A stretch of 64,000 nt of DNA, taken from NCBI RefSeq assembly GCF_036311905.1, contig NZ_JAZDCH010000028.1, forward strand, positions 1-64,000. The letters run 5' to 3'. Each line of letters begins with the position of its first letter. Within the stretch, counting starts at the first letter, position 1. The position numbers and the translations under genes were made by a program. The stretch is from Brachybacterium sp036311905. Its GTDB lineage: Bacteria; Actinomycetota; Actinomycetes; Actinomycetales; Dermabacteraceae. Positions 33,339 through 41,936 of this stretch are shown here, one piece after another. The notes below the pieces were generated by a model. That model made no database searches, was not told where the DNA came from, and saw only the letters and a program-made list of their open reading frames with translations.

Positions 33339-33848
33339 ATGGACGCCCTCGATCTGCTCCGCGACCTCGCAGCCCGACCCCGCCACGCCGCCTCCGCCCT
33401 CGCCGACCAGCTGGACCCGGCGACGCTGAACGCCCACCCGGGGGACCATCCGAACTCCGCCGCGTGGCTGATCTGGCACACCGGGCGGGAGATCGACGCG
33501 CAGCTCGCCGCCCTCACCGGCGCGGACGAGGTGTGGGAGAGCGGCGGGTTCGCGGAGCGGACCGGGCTCGGGACCCTCGGGGCCGGCATCGGCTACGGCC
33601 ACAGCGATGCCGAGGCGCGCCGCATCCGCGTGGACGGCGCCGGGCCGCTGCTCGACTACCTCACCGCGTGCTTCGACGCCGTCGACTCAGCGCTCGCCGG
33701 CCTCGCGCCCGAGGCGCTGGACGAGATCGTCGACGACCGGTGGGAGCCGCCCGTCACCCGCGGGGCGCGCCTGGTGAGCATCCTCGACGACGCCATCCAG
33801 CACCTCGCCCAGGCCGCCTACCTGCTGGGGATGCCGGAGCTGCGCTGA
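33339..33848 (+). CDS. DinB/mycothiol-transferase-like protein
   Basis: A 169-residue four-helix protein of the DinB superfamily. The metal histidines expected for the fold appear in AWLIWHTGREIDAQL (about H47) and in the last helix, ILDDAIQHLAQAAYLLG. Actinobacterial members conjugate mycothiol or act on maleylpyruvate-like substrates; the exact reaction is unknown here. Leaderless start behind TAGCCT. It faces the same way as dnaB, but dnaB has its own promoter 58 bases on. Confidence 0.7.
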   Translation: MDALDLLRDLAARPRHAASALADQLDPATLNAHPGDHPNSAAWLIWHTGREIDAQLAALTGADEVWESGGFAERTGLGTLGAGIGYGHSDAEARRIRVDGAGPLLDYLTACFDAVDSALAGLAPEALDEIVDDRWEPPVTRGARLVSILDDAIQHLAQAAYLLGMPELR

Positions 33849-33893
33849 GTCCACAGCGGGGTCACCGTGTCCCCGACCGTCGGCGGGGCTTCC

Positions 33894-33899
33894 TACACT
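33894..33899 (+). promoter_or_regulatory. -10 box of dnaB
   Basis: TACACT followed by 6 bases and a GTG start, predicting a leaderless dnaB transcript. Confidence 0.5.
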
Positions 33900-33905
33900 G
33901 GTCCG

Positions 33906-35282
33906 GTGACCTCCACCGAAGCCTTCGAAGCCGGATCCGACCGCGGTCTGGAGCGCACCCCGCCGCAGGACCTCGCCGCGGAGCGGGGCGTGCTCGGCGG
34001 CATGATGCTCTCCAAGGATGCGATCGCCGACGTGGTCGAGACCGTGCGCGGCAACGACTTCTACCGACCCGCGCACGAGATGATCTACGAGGCGATCATC
34101 GACCTCTACGGCCGCGGCGAGCCGGCGGACCTGGTGACCGTCTCCGACGAGCTCTCCAAGCGCGGCGAGCTGCAGCGCGTGGGCGGCGGCGCCTATCTCG
34201 CCGACCTCATCGACATGGTTCCCACCGCGGCGAACGCCGGTTTCTACGCCGAGATCGTCGTCGAGCGGGCGACGCTGCGGCGCCTCGTCGAGGCGGGCAC
34301 CCGCATCGTCCAGCTCGGCTATGCGGCCGACGGCGGCGAGGTCGACGAAGTCATCAACGAGGCCCAGGCCCAGGTGTACGCGGTCACCGAGCGCGGCTCC
34401 TCGGAGGACTTCGTGGCCCTCGGCGAGGTGATCGACGAGACCCTCAACCAGATCGAGGCGACCCAGAACCGCGGCGGCCAGGTCACGGGTGTCCCCACCG
34501 GTTTCGCCCAGTTCGACGAGCTCACCCAGGGCCTTCACTCGGGGCAGATGATCATCTTCGCCGGCCGTCCCGCGATGGGCAAGACGACCCTCGGCATGGA
34601 CGTGCTGCGCTCCGCCTCCATCCACAACGGCATGGCCTCGGTGATCTTCTCCCTGGAGATGGACAAGACCGAGATCACGATGCGCCTCCTCTCCGCGGAG
34701 TCGCAGGTGCCGATGCACCGCATGCGCGACGGCTCGATGGACGACCGCGACTGGCAGGCGATGGCCCGCGCGATGGGCCGCATCGCCGACGCCCCGCTGT
34801 TCATGGATGACTCGGCGAACATGTCGCTCATGGAGATCCGCGCGAAGTGCCGCCGGCTCAAGCAGAAGCACGACCTCAAGCTCGTGGTCATCGACTACCT
34901 GCAGCTGATGAGCTCGGGCAAGAAGGTCGAGTCCCGCCAGCAGGAGGTCTCCGAGTTCTCGCGCGCCCTCAAGCTCCTCGCGAAGGAGATCGAGGTCCCC
35001 GTTATTGCGATCTCGCAGCTGAACCGTGGCAGCGAGCAGCGCCAGGACAAGACCCCGATGATGTCCGATCTACGCGAATCGGGCTCGATCGAGCAGGACG
35101 CGGACCTCATCGTGCTGATCCATCGCGAGGACTACTACGAGAAGGAGTCCGCGCGCGCCGGCGAGGCGGACCTCATCGTCGCCAAGCACCGCAACGGCGC
35201 GACCGCGACCGTCCCCGTCTCCTTCGAGGGCCAGTACTCGCGCTTCCGCGACATGGCCGGCACCGGCGGCTTCAGCGGCTGA
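33906..35282 (+). CDS. dnaB: Replicative DNA helicase DnaB
   Basis: A 458-residue hexameric replication-fork helicase. The N-terminal primase-interacting domain starts ERTPPQDLAAERGVLGGMML. The RecA-like domain has Walker A GRPAMGKTTLGMD, the H1a-like SLEMDKTEITMRLLSAES, Walker B LVVIDYLQLM, the Q-rich H3 loop with ISQLNRGSEQRQDKTPMMSDL, and RESGSIEQDADLI with the arginine-finger region. All catalytic residues appear present and no intein interrupts it. The start is taken as GTG 33906, 6 bases after TACACT, because upstream codons precede the predicted transcription start. Confidence 0.95.
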   Translation: MTSTEAFEAGSDRGLERTPPQDLAAERGVLGGMMLSKDAIADVVETVRGNDFYRPAHEMIYEAIIDLYGRGEPADLVTVSDELSKRGELQRVGGGAYLADLIDMVPTAANAGFYAEIVVERATLRRLVEAGTRIVQLGYAADGGEVDEVINEAQAQVYAVTERGSSEDFVALGEVIDETLNQIEATQNRGGQVTGVPTGFAQFDELTQGLHSGQMIIFAGRPAMGKTTLGMDVLRSASIHNGMASVIFSLEMDKTEITMRLLSAESQVPMHRMRDGSMDDRDWQAMARAMGRIADAPLFMDDSANMSLMEIRAKCRRLKQKHDLKLVVIDYLQLMSSGKKVESRQQEVSEFSRALKLLAKEIEVPVIAISQLNRGSEQRQDKTPMMSDLRESGSIEQDADLIVLIHREDYYEKESARAGEADLIVAKHRNGATATVPVSFEGQYSRFRDMAGTGGFSG

Positions 35283-35354
35283 GGCCGGGGCGAGATCGGC
35301 GTCAGCGGGCGGGACGGGCTGGCCGTCCGCGGCGCGGAGGCGTAGAAGGGACGG

Positions 35355-36644
35355 GTGAGCCCTCCTCCCTCCCGGCCCGACGCCCCCGTCGCGGCGCCCG
35401 AGCCCGCCGCCTCCCCGACCGCTCCCGCCCGGGCGGCCGCCGTCGGCGGAGGACTGGCGATCCTCGCGGTGCTGGTGCTGGCCGTGAACCTGCGCCCCGG
35501 CGCGACGAGCGTCGGCCCGCTCATGGAGCAGGTCGTCGGCGCGTACGGGCAGGGCGCGGCGGCCGCCGGCCTGCTCGCCGCGCTGCCCTGCCTCGCCTTC
35601 GGCGTGCTCGGCATCGCCGCGGTCCCGATCTCCCGCCGGCTGGGCCTCACCGGCACCGTCCTCGCCTCGTTCGTGCTCGTGGGCATCGGCCTGCTGCTGC
35701 GGCCGACGGTCGACTCCTTCGCCCTCTTCCTCGGCCTCTCCGTCCTCGCCCTGCTCGGTCCCGCGCTCGGGAACGTGCTGGTCCCGGCGTGGATCAAGCT
35801 CCACGGCGGGCGGCGGGTCGTCCCGCTGATGACGCTCTACTCGGTGGTGCTCGCCGTCGGCGGCACGGCCGGGGCCGGCCTGGCCGTCCCGCTCGCAGGA
35901 GAGGGGGCCGACGGCTGGCGGGTCTCCCTGCAGACCTGGGGGATGCTCGCCGCGATCCCGGTCGTGGTGTGGGCGCTCGTGCTGCGCCGCACCGGCCACG
36001 ACTTCCCGCCCGCGCCGCCGGAGGGCGCGCTGCGCGGTTCCCTGCTGCGCTCCCGCACCGCGATCGCGCTCGCGATCATGTTCGGCCTGCAGGCCACGAA
36101 CGCGTACACCCAGTTCGGGATGCTCCCGCAGATCCTCACGTCGAACGGGGTGAGCCCGGGCCGCGCCGGTCTCACCGTCGCCGTGATCTCTGCATGGGGC
36201 ATCCTCGGCGGTCTGCTCATGCCCGGCGTGATCGCCCGCGCGAAGGGCGTGCCGTGGATCGTCGGCGCGTTCGGCGCGCTCACCGCCGCCGGCTACCTCG
36301 GCCTGTGGCTGCTGCCGGGCGTCGACCCGCTCGTCTGGGCGTGCGTGCTCGGGATCGGCGGGTTCGCCTTCCCCACCGCGATCGCCCTGATCCCCGCCCG
36401 CTCCCGCTCGCCGCTGGTCACCGCGCGGCTCTCCGGCATGGTGCAGCCGCTCGGCTACATTCTCGCCGCGATCGGCCCGCTCGTCGCGGGCGCCCTGCTG
36501 GATGCGACCGGCTCGGTCCCCGTCGTGCTCGGGCTCCTCACCGCGACCGGCCTCTGCCTGGGCCTCGCCGGCTTCCGGGCGGCCCTCCCGCGGATGGTCG
36601 ACGACGAGATCGTCCCGCCCGCCCCCGCCCGGGCCGTGGGATGA
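35355..36644 (+). CDS. MFS transporter, CynX/NimT type
   Basis: A 429-residue 12-helix transporter. The first helix ends LAVNLRPGATSVGPLMEQV, the signature of the CynX/NimT branch (cyanate or nitroimidazole transporters), and GLLAALPCLAFGVLGIAAVPISRRLG follows. The central loop carries only a few charged residues. Substrate specificity in this branch is poorly known. GTG start with AGAAGGGA upstream. The esterase gene start overlaps its stop, so both are in one unit. Confidence 0.8.
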   Translation: MSPPPSRPDAPVAAPEPAASPTAPARAAAVGGGLAILAVLVLAVNLRPGATSVGPLMEQVVGAYGQGAAAAGLLAALPCLAFGVLGIAAVPISRRLGLTGTVLASFVLVGIGLLLRPTVDSFALFLGLSVLALLGPALGNVLVPAWIKLHGGRRVVPLMTLYSVVLAVGGTAGAGLAVPLAGEGADGWRVSLQTWGMLAAIPVVVWALVLRRTGHDFPPAPPEGALRGSLLRSRTAIALAIMFGLQATNAYTQFGMLPQILTSNGVSPGRAGLTVAVISAWGILGGLLMPGVIARAKGVPWIVGAFGALTAAGYLGLWLLPGVDPLVWACVLGIGGFAFPTAIALIPARSRSPLVTARLSGMVQPLGYILAAIGPLVAGALLDATGSVPVVLGLLTATGLCLGLAGFRAALPRMVDDEIVPPAPARAVG

Positions 36645-37468
36645 TGCGGGCCATGAGCTTCCTGCGCGCGCTGAGCGTCCTGGCCTCCCAGCGCCCGACC
36701 CGTCCGCCGCGGGCCGTGGCCTCCCCGGATCGCGTGACCCGGCACCGGTACGAGTCGGTGCCGGTCACCTGGATCGACGAGCACCTCGCGGAGCGCGGGG
36801 TCCTCGTGCACCTGCACGGCGGAGCCTTCGTGCTCGGGGAGTCCCGCGAGCACTGGGAGTGGCTCGAGGAGGTGGGGCGCCGTGCGGGCGCCGCGGTCGC
36901 GATGGTCCACTACCGACTCGCCCCCCGTTTCCCCTACCCCGCCGCGATCGACGACGTGCTGCACGCGCTCGACGGGCTCGGCGCGGCCGCGCGCCTCCGT
37001 CCCGGTCGCTGGGTCCTCTCGGGCGACAGCTCCGGTGGCGGCCTCGCGCTCGCGATCGCCCAGTCCCTCGCCGCTCAGGGCGGCGACGAGCCCGCCCTGC
37101 TGCTGCTCGAGTCGCCCTGGGTCGACCTCGCCGCGCATCTGGACGACGAGACCGACCTCGGCACGGCGGTCCGTCTCTACGCGGGTGCCGTCCCCGTCGA
37201 CTCCCCGCGGCTCAGCCCCCTGCAGGGCGAGCTCGCGGGACTCCCGCCCGTGCACCTGGTCACCGGTGGGCAGGATCGCGAGCTGGGCGGGGAGTCGCGC
37301 GAGCTCGCGGCCCGGCTGCGCGGCGCGGGGGTCCCGCTCGAGGAGATGGTGCTGCCCGGCGAGGGACACCTCCCCGCGATCTCCGGGCGCGGGCCGGCCT
37401 CCCAGGAGGCCCGCCGGTCCCAGATCGAGGCGGTGCGCCGCGCGCTGACCGCGCCCGCTGTGGCATGA
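36641..37468 (+). CDS. Alpha/beta-hydrolase esterase (hormone-sensitive-lipase family)
   Basis: A 275-residue hydrolase. HLHGGAFVLG is the HGGG-type oxyanion motif; the nucleophile elbow is SGDSSGGGLALAIA; the acid is expected in VTGGQDREL and the His in LPGEGHLPAI. VHYRLAPRFPYPAAIDDV is characteristic of HSL-type carboxylesterases. Three in-frame ATGs (36641, 36644, 36653) are possible; the first gives an ATGA overlap with the transporter stop. The substrate is presumably a short acyl ester. The gene ends in another ATGA overlap with the next gene. Confidence 0.8.
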   Translation: MMRAMSFLRALSVLASQRPTRPPRAVASPDRVTRHRYESVPVTWIDEHLAERGVLVHLHGGAFVLGESREHWEWLEEVGRRAGAAVAMVHYRLAPRFPYPAAIDDVLHALDGLGAAARLRPGRWVLSGDSSGGGLALAIAQSLAAQGGDEPALLLLESPWVDLAAHLDDETDLGTAVRLYAGAVPVDSPRLSPLQGELAGLPPVHLVTGGQDRELGGESRELAARLRGAGVPLEEMVLPGEGHLPAISGRGPASQEARRSQIEAVRRALTAPAVA

Positions 37469-38010
37469 GCGCGCGTCCCGTGCTGTGGGACGGGCGTTCC
37501 GCGGCCCGCGCCGAGGCCCGTCGGTTGCTGTCCCACGCCCCGGTCGACGGGGCGCTGCGCCTCATCATCCAGCAGCTGCGCCTGCAGGAGCAGGGGTCGG
37601 AGGTCGGCCGTCACGAGCTGATCGACCTTGTCCTCGACGTCGGCGGGAACCTGGTGGCGCTCCACGTCCGCGACATGCTGCGCGAGGGCACCGCGGGACC
37701 GGCCGGGCTCGACGCGATGCTCGACGTGCTCCGGGCCGACGTCACCGCGGATCTCGGGGCGGAGCCCGACAGCCTCGAGCTGGTGGTGGACGCCGACGGT
37801 GAGGTCCGCGTGCTGGTGGTGCTCGCGTGCGAGGTGACGCCTGCGGAGATCGAGGCGGATCCGCGCCATCCCGCCCTGCACGGCGGGGCCTACCACATCG
37901 CGCAGGACGCCCCCGGCCTCGAGGACCTCCGCGACCGGCGCGCCGCCCCGCGGCAGGGAGTGCTGGCCCGCCTGGTCGACACGGTCCGGGAGCGGCTGGG
38001 CGGCGGCTGA
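37465..38010 (+). CDS. Conserved-looking protein of unknown function
   Basis: A 181-residue soluble acidic protein, translationally coupled to the esterase by ATGA. Predicted mixed helix and strand: ALRLIIQQLRLQEQGSEVG, then GNLVALHVRDMLREG, then DSLELVVDADGEVRVLVVLACEV. No motif, signal peptide or membrane helix. Strong third-position GC supports it as a real gene. It ends the three-gene unit begun by the CynX-type transporter. Confidence 0.5.
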   Translation: MSARPVLWDGRSAARAEARRLLSHAPVDGALRLIIQQLRLQEQGSEVGRHELIDLVLDVGGNLVALHVRDMLREGTAGPAGLDAMLDVLRADVTADLGAEPDSLELVVDADGEVRVLVVLACEVTPAEIEADPRHPALHGGAYHIAQDAPGLEDLRDRRAAPRQGVLARLVDTVRERLGGG

Positions 38011-38032
38011 GCGCTCCCTGCGCGCTCTGCTT

Positions 38033-39271
38033 CTACCGGGAACTCGCGGCGACCATCCCGGCGGCGCTTGCCCCGTCGAGCACCAGGCCCATCGCCCGGG
38101 CGAGGTTGACCCCGAGATCGGCCCAGGACCCGGTGGCCGGGGCGTCCGCGAGCCCGGGCCCGCCGGCGAGGGCGGTCGTGGCGGCCGACGGGTCGCTCAC
38201 GGCCCGTGGGCCCGCGTAGTACGGGTCCTCCCCGTCGACCAGCGGCCGATGGGTCGCCGAGAGGCCGAACACGGTGCCCGGCGATCCCTCGAGCACCGCG
38301 ATCACATCGGTGCGCACGGTCGCGCCGACACCGTCCTCGACGGTGCGCAGCGTCAGCCGGGAGCGGCCGTCCCGCGCGGCCAGCTCGACCAGGCCCGACA
38401 GCTCCTCGAGAGCGGCGATCCGCACGGCGGAGCCCTCCTCCCGCGGAACGTGGACCACGCCGCGCGGACCGTCGGGCCAGACCAGCGCCCGGAAGCTCTC
38501 CAGGTGCGTCCCCTCGGTGCGCACCAGTCCCTTCGCGGCGAGGACCGCGTTGGGGTGGACCAGCAGGCACGGTGGCACTAAGGGGCGACCGGGGAGCAGC
38601 AGCACGCGGTCCTCGGCGGCGGGGGCGAAGGCCGCGAGCACCCGCTGCGCGCTCTCGAGGGTGTCGCCGAGGGCCCGGACGGCTGCGCGGGAGTCGGGGC
38701 CGTCCTCGCGCCGCTGCGTCCCGAGACCGGTCAGGCGCACCGCGAGCAGGTCGACCTTTTCCCGGGCGCAGGCCTCCTCGGTGATCTCGACGACCAGGGC
38801 GTCGTGCGGGACCTGGGAGAGGTGCACCCCGGCGGCGCGACGCGGCGCGAGGTGCTCGAGCACCATCCGCTCGCTGCTGGTGCGCTCGGTCATCTCCCAG
38901 CGGTTGCGGAAGTGGCGCAGGTCCTCGACGAGCGGGAGGCAGAGGGCGATCTCGGCGCCTGCGGTCGCGGGCCATTGCAGCGCGGCGGCGGATCCCCCCG
39001 CGGCGGCGACCGCGTCGAAGAGGGTGGGGGCGGTGAGGGAGCGGGCGTACCAGGTGGAGCGCTCGGCGGGGCGGTCGGGCCGGAAGGGGTGCTCGGTGGC
39101 GATCCCGGTGCGGGCCACCGAGGCCCCCGTGATCAGGCTGGTCAGCGCGGGTGCGGGCTCCGACGGGCCGCCGGGGCGCAGCTCCAAGGGGGTGGCGACG
39201 TCCAGGAGAGGGGAGAGCTCCGCGCCGGTCGCGCCGTCGATGGCGAGCAGCAGGGTGCGACCCGGTCGCAT
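38033..39271 (-). CDS. Alkaline-phosphatase-superfamily protein with eroded metal site
   Basis: A 412-residue protein with the outline of a nucleotide-pyrophosphatase/phosphodiesterase. LLLAIDGATGAEL keeps the first metal Asp, and APALTSLITGASVARTGI keeps a Thr at the nucleophile position. The region that normally reads D-x-x-G-H-x-x-G-P-D is here RLTGLGTQRREDGPDS, with the His missing, and the final G-x-H-G motif is only approximated by GLSATHRPLVDG. So the fold is recognisable but two metal ions may not be held. It might be a pseudoenzyme or bind a different metal. GAGGGGAGG precedes the ATG; TAGCGT about 40 bases before it can serve as -10. Confidence 0.55.
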   Translation of the reverse strand: MRPGRTLLLAIDGATGAELSPLLDVATPLELRPGGPSEPAPALTSLITGASVARTGIATEHPFRPDRPAERSTWYARSLTAPTLFDAVAAAGGSAAALQWPATAGAEIALCLPLVEDLRHFRNRWEMTERTSSERMVLEHLAPRRAAGVHLSQVPHDALVVEITEEACAREKVDLLAVRLTGLGTQRREDGPDSRAAVRALGDTLESAQRVLAAFAPAAEDRVLLLPGRPLVPPCLLVHPNAVLAAKGLVRTEGTHLESFRALVWPDGPRGVVHVPREEGSAVRIAALEELSGLVELAARDGRSRLTLRTVEDGVGATVRTDVIAVLEGSPGTVFGLSATHRPLVDGEDPYYAGPRAVSDPSAATTALAGGPGLADAPATGSWADLGVNLARAMGLVLDGASAAGMVAASSR

Positions 39272-39380
39272 GGTGCCTCCCCTCGTCGTCGTGCGTGGTC
39301 ACCGCACGCTAGGCAGGACGGCTGTCCGCAGGGCGTGCCGAGGGTGAGCGCGCGGCCACGTCGAGGTGAACAGCGCGTGC

Positions 39381-40205
39381 TCAGCCGCAGAGGACGTTCG
39401 TGGACTCGTCGCCCTCGAGCACCGCGGATTCCTCGTCGAGGAGGTCCTCCGCGCCGAGGCGGGGGGAGGCGAGCACCAGCCGGGCCGTCTCCTCGCGGGC
39501 GGAGACGTGCGCCTCGTCGTCGCCCAGCGCGGGGATCGTCAGCCCGTCGCCCTCCTGCATGGCGCACAGGTCCATCCCGTGCAGCGTGACCCGCAGGGAC
39601 GCGGTGGGGATGGCGCCGTCGGCGTCCAGCTCCGCGCGGATCCCCACCCGGAAGGCGCAGACCCCGACCCGACGGCTCGCGGTCTCGATCGCCGTCCAGG
39701 CTATCGTCGCCCCGAGGAGGAGCAACGGGGTGCCCTCGGCCTCGCGGCGGAACCAGGAGGAGCTGATCGCGGGGCTGCCGACGGTGCGGAACCCCTCGGC
39801 GGGGCTGTGGGCGTAGTACAGCCGCTCGGAGGCCTCCCAGGCGTCCTGCAGGTTGTCCTCCCAGTACGCGGGGGTCGCGGCGCGGATGTGCTCGTAGGCC
39901 TCGGAGTCCGGGAGAGGGCGCAGGGTCTCGGGGGAGAGGTAGGCCGCCTCGACGAAGCGCACCAGCTCCTCGCGCGCGGCCGTCAGGTCGAGGTCGTCGC
40001 CGCCCTCGACGTCCTGCGCCAGGAGGTCGGCGGCCGAGCGCGAGTCCCACAGCTCCGCCTCGAGCTCGGCGAGAGGGTCGCGGGGCACGTCGGGGGAGGT
40101 GGCGACGCGCCCGGGGGAGCAGCCCGCGAGCAGGCCGGGGCCGAGGCCGCCGAGCGCGAGGAGGGCGCCCAGGTCCCGCCGCCGCGGGCCGTGGGCCGCG
40201 GTCAT
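39381..40205 (-). CDS. Lipoprotein of unknown function
   Basis: A 274-residue exported lipoprotein with a twin-arginine-like head (RRRDLGALLALGG) and a lipobox LLAGCS (C29). Residues about 45-150 are helical and acidic; the C-terminal part is beta-rich with two cysteines (in VGVCAFRVG and GMDLCAM) and one at the last-but-one position (NVLCG). No family recognised. Its start overlaps the stop of a small membrane protein gene by ATGA, so they are expressed together from the divergent promoter shared with the Ser/Thr kinase. Confidence 0.6.
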   Translation of the reverse strand: MTAAHGPRRRDLGALLALGGLGPGLLAGCSPGRVATSPDVPRDPLAELEAELWDSRSAADLLAQDVEGGDDLDLTAAREELVRFVEAAYLSPETLRPLPDSEAYEHIRAATPAYWEDNLQDAWEASERLYYAHSPAEGFRTVGSPAISSSWFRREAEGTPLLLLGATIAWTAIETASRRVGVCAFRVGIRAELDADGAIPTASLRVTLHGMDLCAMQEGDGLTIPALGDDEAHVSAREETARLVLASPRLGAEDLLDEESAVLEGDESTNVLCG

Positions 40206-40462
40206 CGCAGTTCGGGCTCGGTGGTGTCGGCTCGGCCGGAGTCCGCGTCGAGGCGCCGACGGATCGAGGTGGCCCGCTCGGTGTCCCGGCGCACCGCCCG
40301 GTCCACGAGGTCCTTCGTCGAGTGGTCGGGGGAGTCCCGCTGGATCGCCGTCCACACCAGGAAGCCGAGCGTGAGGACGACCAGCACCGCCAGCAGGATG
40401 CCCATCACCATCCAGGAGCCGGGGACGGGGTCCCAGAACGCGTCGCCCTCGAGCGGTGCCAT
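40202..40462 (-). CDS. Small single-helix membrane protein
   Basis: An 86-residue protein with one membrane helix (about residues 18-40, MVMGILLAVLVVLTLGFLVW) and a basic, helical cytoplasmic tail (VDRAVRRDTERATSIRRRL). GAGAGGGGA precedes the ATG. Coupled to the downstream lipoprotein gene and divergent from the Ser/Thr kinase; it may assist one of these but this is only context. Confidence 0.6.
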   Translation of the reverse strand: MAPLEGDAFWDPVPGSWMVMGILLAVLVVLTLGFLVWTAIQRDSPDHSTKDLVDRAVRRDTERATSIRRRLDADSGRADTTEPELR

Positions 40463-40514
40463 CGGGTCCCCTCTCGCTCCGTCGGCCCGTGCGGTGCCCC
40501 TGCACGATCCACAC

Positions 40515-40548
40515 CAGCATAACGAGGGCGTCGGCTCCGGTTATGCTG
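40515..40548. promoter_or_regulatory. Symmetric divergent promoter inside an inverted repeat
   Basis: CAGCATAAC (40515-40523) and GTTATGCTG (40540-40548) are perfectly complementary, 16 bases apart. Each arm contains TATGCT on the outward-reading strand, i.e. a -10 box for the small membrane protein gene (leftward) and for the kinase (rightward). Each -10 overlaps the other's -35 position, so the two promoters should compete. Confidence 0.55.
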
Positions 40549-40556
40549 ATCACGCT

Positions 40557-41936
40557 ATGGCTGACGTAATTGTCGGGCGCTTCGCGCTGGTGGACCTGAT
40601 CGCCAAGGGGGGATCCGGGTCCGTCTGGCGAGCCTGGGATCAGAAGACCCAGGAGATCTGCGCCGCGAAGGTGCTGCGGCAGCGGGACTCGGCGGACCTC
40701 ATGCGCTTCGTGCGCGAGAAGGGCGTCAGCTTCGACCATCCCCACCTCCTGACCCCCTACGGCTGGGGCGCGGAGGACGAGCACGTCGTGATCGCCATGC
40801 CGCTGGTCTCCGGCGGCACCCTCGAGTCCGTGGTCAAGCGGCGCGGGACGCTCGGCGAGCCCGCGACCGTGGTCATCCTCGACCAGCTCCTCGACGGCCT
40901 CGCCCATGTGCACGCCGAGGGCTGGATCCACCGTGACGTGAAGCCCGCGAACATCATGTTCGAGGCCCGCGGCCGCGCCCGCCCGGTCTCCCGCCTGGCG
41001 GACTTCGGGATCGCCGTGCACGAGAGCGATGTGCGCTTCACCCACGTCGGGATGGTCAACGGCACGCCCGGCTACATGGCCCCCGAGCTGTTCTCCATGG
41101 CGGAGCCCGCGCCGTCGCACGATCTGTACGCGGCGGGCGTGGTCGCGCTGGTCGCCCTCAACGGGCCGATCAAGCTGCATGACGGCGCCTTCCGCCCCGA
41201 CGAGCTGAACCAGTACCTGCGCGGGGTGACCCCGAAGCTGTCGGCCGTGATCCGGCGCCTGCTCGCCCCGCAGCCGGAGGACCGCTACCAGGACGCGAAC
41301 GCCGTGCGCCGGGACCTGCCGCGCGTGCCCCCGACCTATCCGCTCACCCATGCGGACGGCGCCCCGCTGGAGCTCACCGACACCCTCGACCCCCTGCCGG
41401 CGGACGCCCCGGGGGCCCGCCGCCCCGAGCGTCCCGCCCCGACCGTCCATCCCGCCTCCCTCGAGGCGATCCGCGCCGGCCAGGTGCAGCAGGGCTTCTC
41501 CTCGGGCTCCGCCTCCCCGCAGACCGGGCCGCAGTGGGCGCAGCCCTCTCAGCCGGTTCAGCCGGCGCAGCCCGGGCCGCAGCACTTCGCCCCCACGTAC
41601 TCCCAGACCTATACCCAGTCGGGGCCGGGCACGGTGACCGGTCCGGGCGCGCCCGGCCGCCGCTCGACGTACATGGCCGTCGGCCTCGGCGTCGTCGCGG
41701 CTGTGGTGCTCGGCATCATCGTGGCGTTCTCTCTGCTGGTGATCTTCCCGCCCGGCTCCGCCGCGGGACCCGGGGGCGGCGCGACCAGCGACATCGACTC
41801 CGCCTTCGCCCAGGTCGAGGCGGGGCAGCCGTGCACGGCGGAGGACCTCGGGGTGATCGGCCTGACCGCCGAGGGCGAGTACCTCTCTTGTGAGGCCAGT
41901 GAGACCGGGGCCGACGGCGGCTACGCCTTCGGCTGA
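40557..41936 (+). CDS. Membrane Ser/Thr protein kinase (PknB-like, no PASTA)
   Basis: A 459-residue kinase. The catalytic domain (about 1-265) has KGGSGSVWRA (glycine loop), K38 in CAAKVL, HRDVKPANIM (catalytic loop), LADFGIAV (DFG) and GYMAPE (APE). A Pro/Gln-rich juxtamembrane region follows, then one helix (AVGLGVVAAVVLGIIVAFSL) and a short outer tail of ~55 residues with two cysteines (CTAEDL...YLSCEA) instead of PASTA repeats. It phosphorylates cellular proteins in response to an unknown outside signal. The ATG lies 9 bases after TATGCT with no ribosome site. The gene overlaps the converging hydrolase by 16 bases. Confidence 0.9.
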   Translation: MADVIVGRFALVDLIAKGGSGSVWRAWDQKTQEICAAKVLRQRDSADLMRFVREKGVSFDHPHLLTPYGWGAEDEHVVIAMPLVSGGTLESVVKRRGTLGEPATVVILDQLLDGLAHVHAEGWIHRDVKPANIMFEARGRARPVSRLADFGIAVHESDVRFTHVGMVNGTPGYMAPELFSMAEPAPSHDLYAAGVVALVALNGPIKLHDGAFRPDELNQYLRGVTPKLSAVIRRLLAPQPEDRYQDANAVRRDLPRVPPTYPLTHADGAPLELTDTLDPLPADAPGARRPERPAPTVHPASLEAIRAGQVQQGFSSGSASPQTGPQWAQPSQPVQPAQPGPQHFAPTYSQTYTQSGPGTVTGPGAPGRRSTYMAVGLGVVAAVVLGIIVAFSLLVIFPPGSAAGPGGGATSDIDSAFAQVEAGQPCTAEDLGVIGLTAEGEYLSCEASETGADGGYAFG

